From Pedobacter kyonggii (GTDB lineage: Bacteria > Bacteroidota > Bacteroidia > Sphingobacteriales > Sphingobacteriaceae): a DNA stretch of 64,000 bases. The translations under genes were made by a program, and so were the position numbers. Below are positions 63,316 to 64,000 of this stretch, piece after piece. The notes under the pieces are model-generated. The model was not told the origin of the DNA and searched no databases. It was given only the letters and a program-made list of their open reading frames with translations. Each line of letters opens with the position of its first letter. Position 1 is the stretch's first letter. The stretch is from contig NZ_SIXF01000001.1 of the NCBI RefSeq assembly GCF_004310665.1, positions 372,001-436,000 on the forward strand, written 5' to 3'.

Positions 63316-63420
63316 GGCCTCGTTTGTAACAAGGATTAATGAAAACAGCGATTTTATCGCCTAATATTAAACACATTAAAAATATGAATCTCTTGCATCC
63401 TCGTTACAAACGAGGACGAT
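63316..63420. repeat. Second copy of the CCTCGTT element, reverse orientation
   Basis: The left end GGCCTCGTTTGTAACAAGG then ATTAATGAAAAC matches the reverse complement of the right end of the 52314-52480 element at most positions. The right end ATCCTCGTTACAAACGAGGA matches the reverse complement of its left end. Centre GCGATTTTATCGC is shared with one change (GCGATTTCATCGC). Confidence 0.65.
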
Positions 63421-63460
63421 CACAGTTAGAGAATTATAAATAAAACAAAACAATAATAAG

Positions 63461-63495
63461 AAACCTGCAGATCAAAAGTTTGCGGGTTTTGTTTT
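63461..63495 (+). terminator. Intrinsic terminator
   Basis: AAACCTGCA / TGCGGGTTT (9-bp stem, one T-G pair), then TGTTTTAT. It lies between the DUF1080 gene and the TMEM175-like gene. Confidence 0.65.
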
Positions 63496-63544
63496 ATAAG
63501 ATAATTTCATTGATAATTGCATCAGATTAACAGCGGTATTTTTT

Positions 63545-64000
63545 ATGAACAAAGGCAGATTAGAAGCATTTAGTGATGGGGTTATTGCAATTATCATTAC
63601 CATTATGGTTTTAGAGATCAAGGTTCCAGAGCATGGCGATACATTAGCTAGCTTAAAACCACTTATTCCTAAATTTATCAGTTACGTTTTAAGTTTTACT
63701 TATGTGGGTATTTACTGGAACAATCACCATCACCTCATGCATGCGGTTAAGAAAGTGAGCGGATCAATGCTGTGGGCCAATTTAAATTTGCTTTTTTGGT
63801 TATCTCTTTTTCCGGTTACAGCAGGATGGATGGGAGAAAACCATTTCACCTTTTGGCCAGTTGTGGCTTATGGCGTAGTATTATTTTTAGCAGCCATTGC
63901 TTATTTAATTTTGGTCATCACGATTAAAAAAACAGAGGGTGCACATTCACTCGTAGTTGAAGCAATAGGCAATGATAGTAAAGGAAAAATTTCTTTAGTT
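63545..64000 (+). CDS. TMEM175 family potassium channel (DUF1211), cut by window end
   Basis: 152 codons are visible with no stop, so the gene runs off the right edge. It begins MNKGRLEAFSDGVIAIIITI; the RLEAFSDGV(I/F)AI motif is diagnostic of the TMEM175/DUF1211 family, whose bacterial members are tetrameric K+ channels. Helices are near 10-27, 48-67, 75-95 and 103-125 in the visible part. YVGIYWNNHHHLMHAV is also a family feature. No partner gene is visible. Confidence 0.92.
   Translation, partial: MNKGRLEAFSDGVIAIIITIMVLEIKVPEHGDTLASLKPLIPKFISYVLSFTYVGIYWNNHHHLMHAVKKVSGSMLWANLNLLFWLSLFPVTAGWMGENHFTFWPVVAYGVVLFLAAIAYLILVITIKKTEGAHSLVVEAIGNDSKGKISLV

Noticed and set aside
1-64000. Search for tRNA, rRNA, CRISPR arrays, complete insertion sequences and replication origins
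   Set aside because: None was recognisable in the gaps; the only mobile-type signals are short palindromes and MITE-like repeats without a transposase.

Overview
The window looks like a chromosomal segment of a Sphingobacteriaceae member, most likely Pedobacter or a close relative. The reasons are the TAnnTTTG promoter boxes, the frA/frB-type succinate dehydrogenase order (C-A-B), a TonB-dependent receptor with a carboxypeptidase-regulatory-like N-terminus, M56/BlaI pairs, DUF1080 proteins, ROK-controlled sugar oxidoreductases and many palindromic intergenic repeats. The genus is inferred from gene style, not from any search. No rRNA, tRNA, CRISPR array, prophage or complete transposase was seen.

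Layout. 0.3-9.1 kb: a minus-strand operon of three Gfo/Idh/MocA oxidoreductases and a very large HEAT + double DUF1080 secreted protein, faced by a divergent ROK repressor; this fits oxidation and cleavage of 3-keto-glycosides. A lone DUF1080 protein lies at 62.5 kb. 9.1-18.7 kb: small housekeeping, stress and regulatory genes (alpha/beta hydrolase, GNAT, CDGSH, AraC, SDR, HxlR, a histone-H1-like protein, ArsR plus old yellow enzyme, pirin, a small GNAT), separated by MITE-like elements. 18.7-20.5 kb: an ECF sigma factor overlapping a membrane-anchored partner with a barrel-like C-terminus. 20.7-30.9 kb: YxFxxD lipoprotein, HIT, GreA with a hairpin-poly(T) leader, M1 peptidase, OsmC, D-2-hydroxyacid dehydrogenase, TonB-dependent receptor, Nudix, PlsC.

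31.1-38.2 kb is a signalling block: a LytS/LytTR pair facing an ABC transporter operon across a 21-bp-spaced direct repeat, a solo LuxR HTH protein, then a four-gene unit (unknown protein, multi-pass membrane protein, histidine kinase, NarL-type regulator). 38.4-41.8 kb is the most unusual locus: BlaI repressor, an M56 protease carrying two TonB C-terminal domains and a TonB-receptor-plug-like tail, a secreted protein made of two plug-like repeats, and a secreted stand-alone TonB C-terminal domain.

42.3-45.9 kb: succinate dehydrogenase/fumarate reductase. 46.2-52.3 kb: a thioredoxin-fold lipoprotein that has lost both cysteines, cold-shock protein, an unknown protein, a 16-Cys copper-storage-like protein, HtrA/DegQ, DapF. 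52.9-58.7 kb: a complete RND efflux operon (adaptor, pump, outer-membrane channel). 58.9-64 kb: SNF2 helicase, DUF2892 protein, DUF1080 protein and the start of a TMEM175-family channel cut by the window edge.
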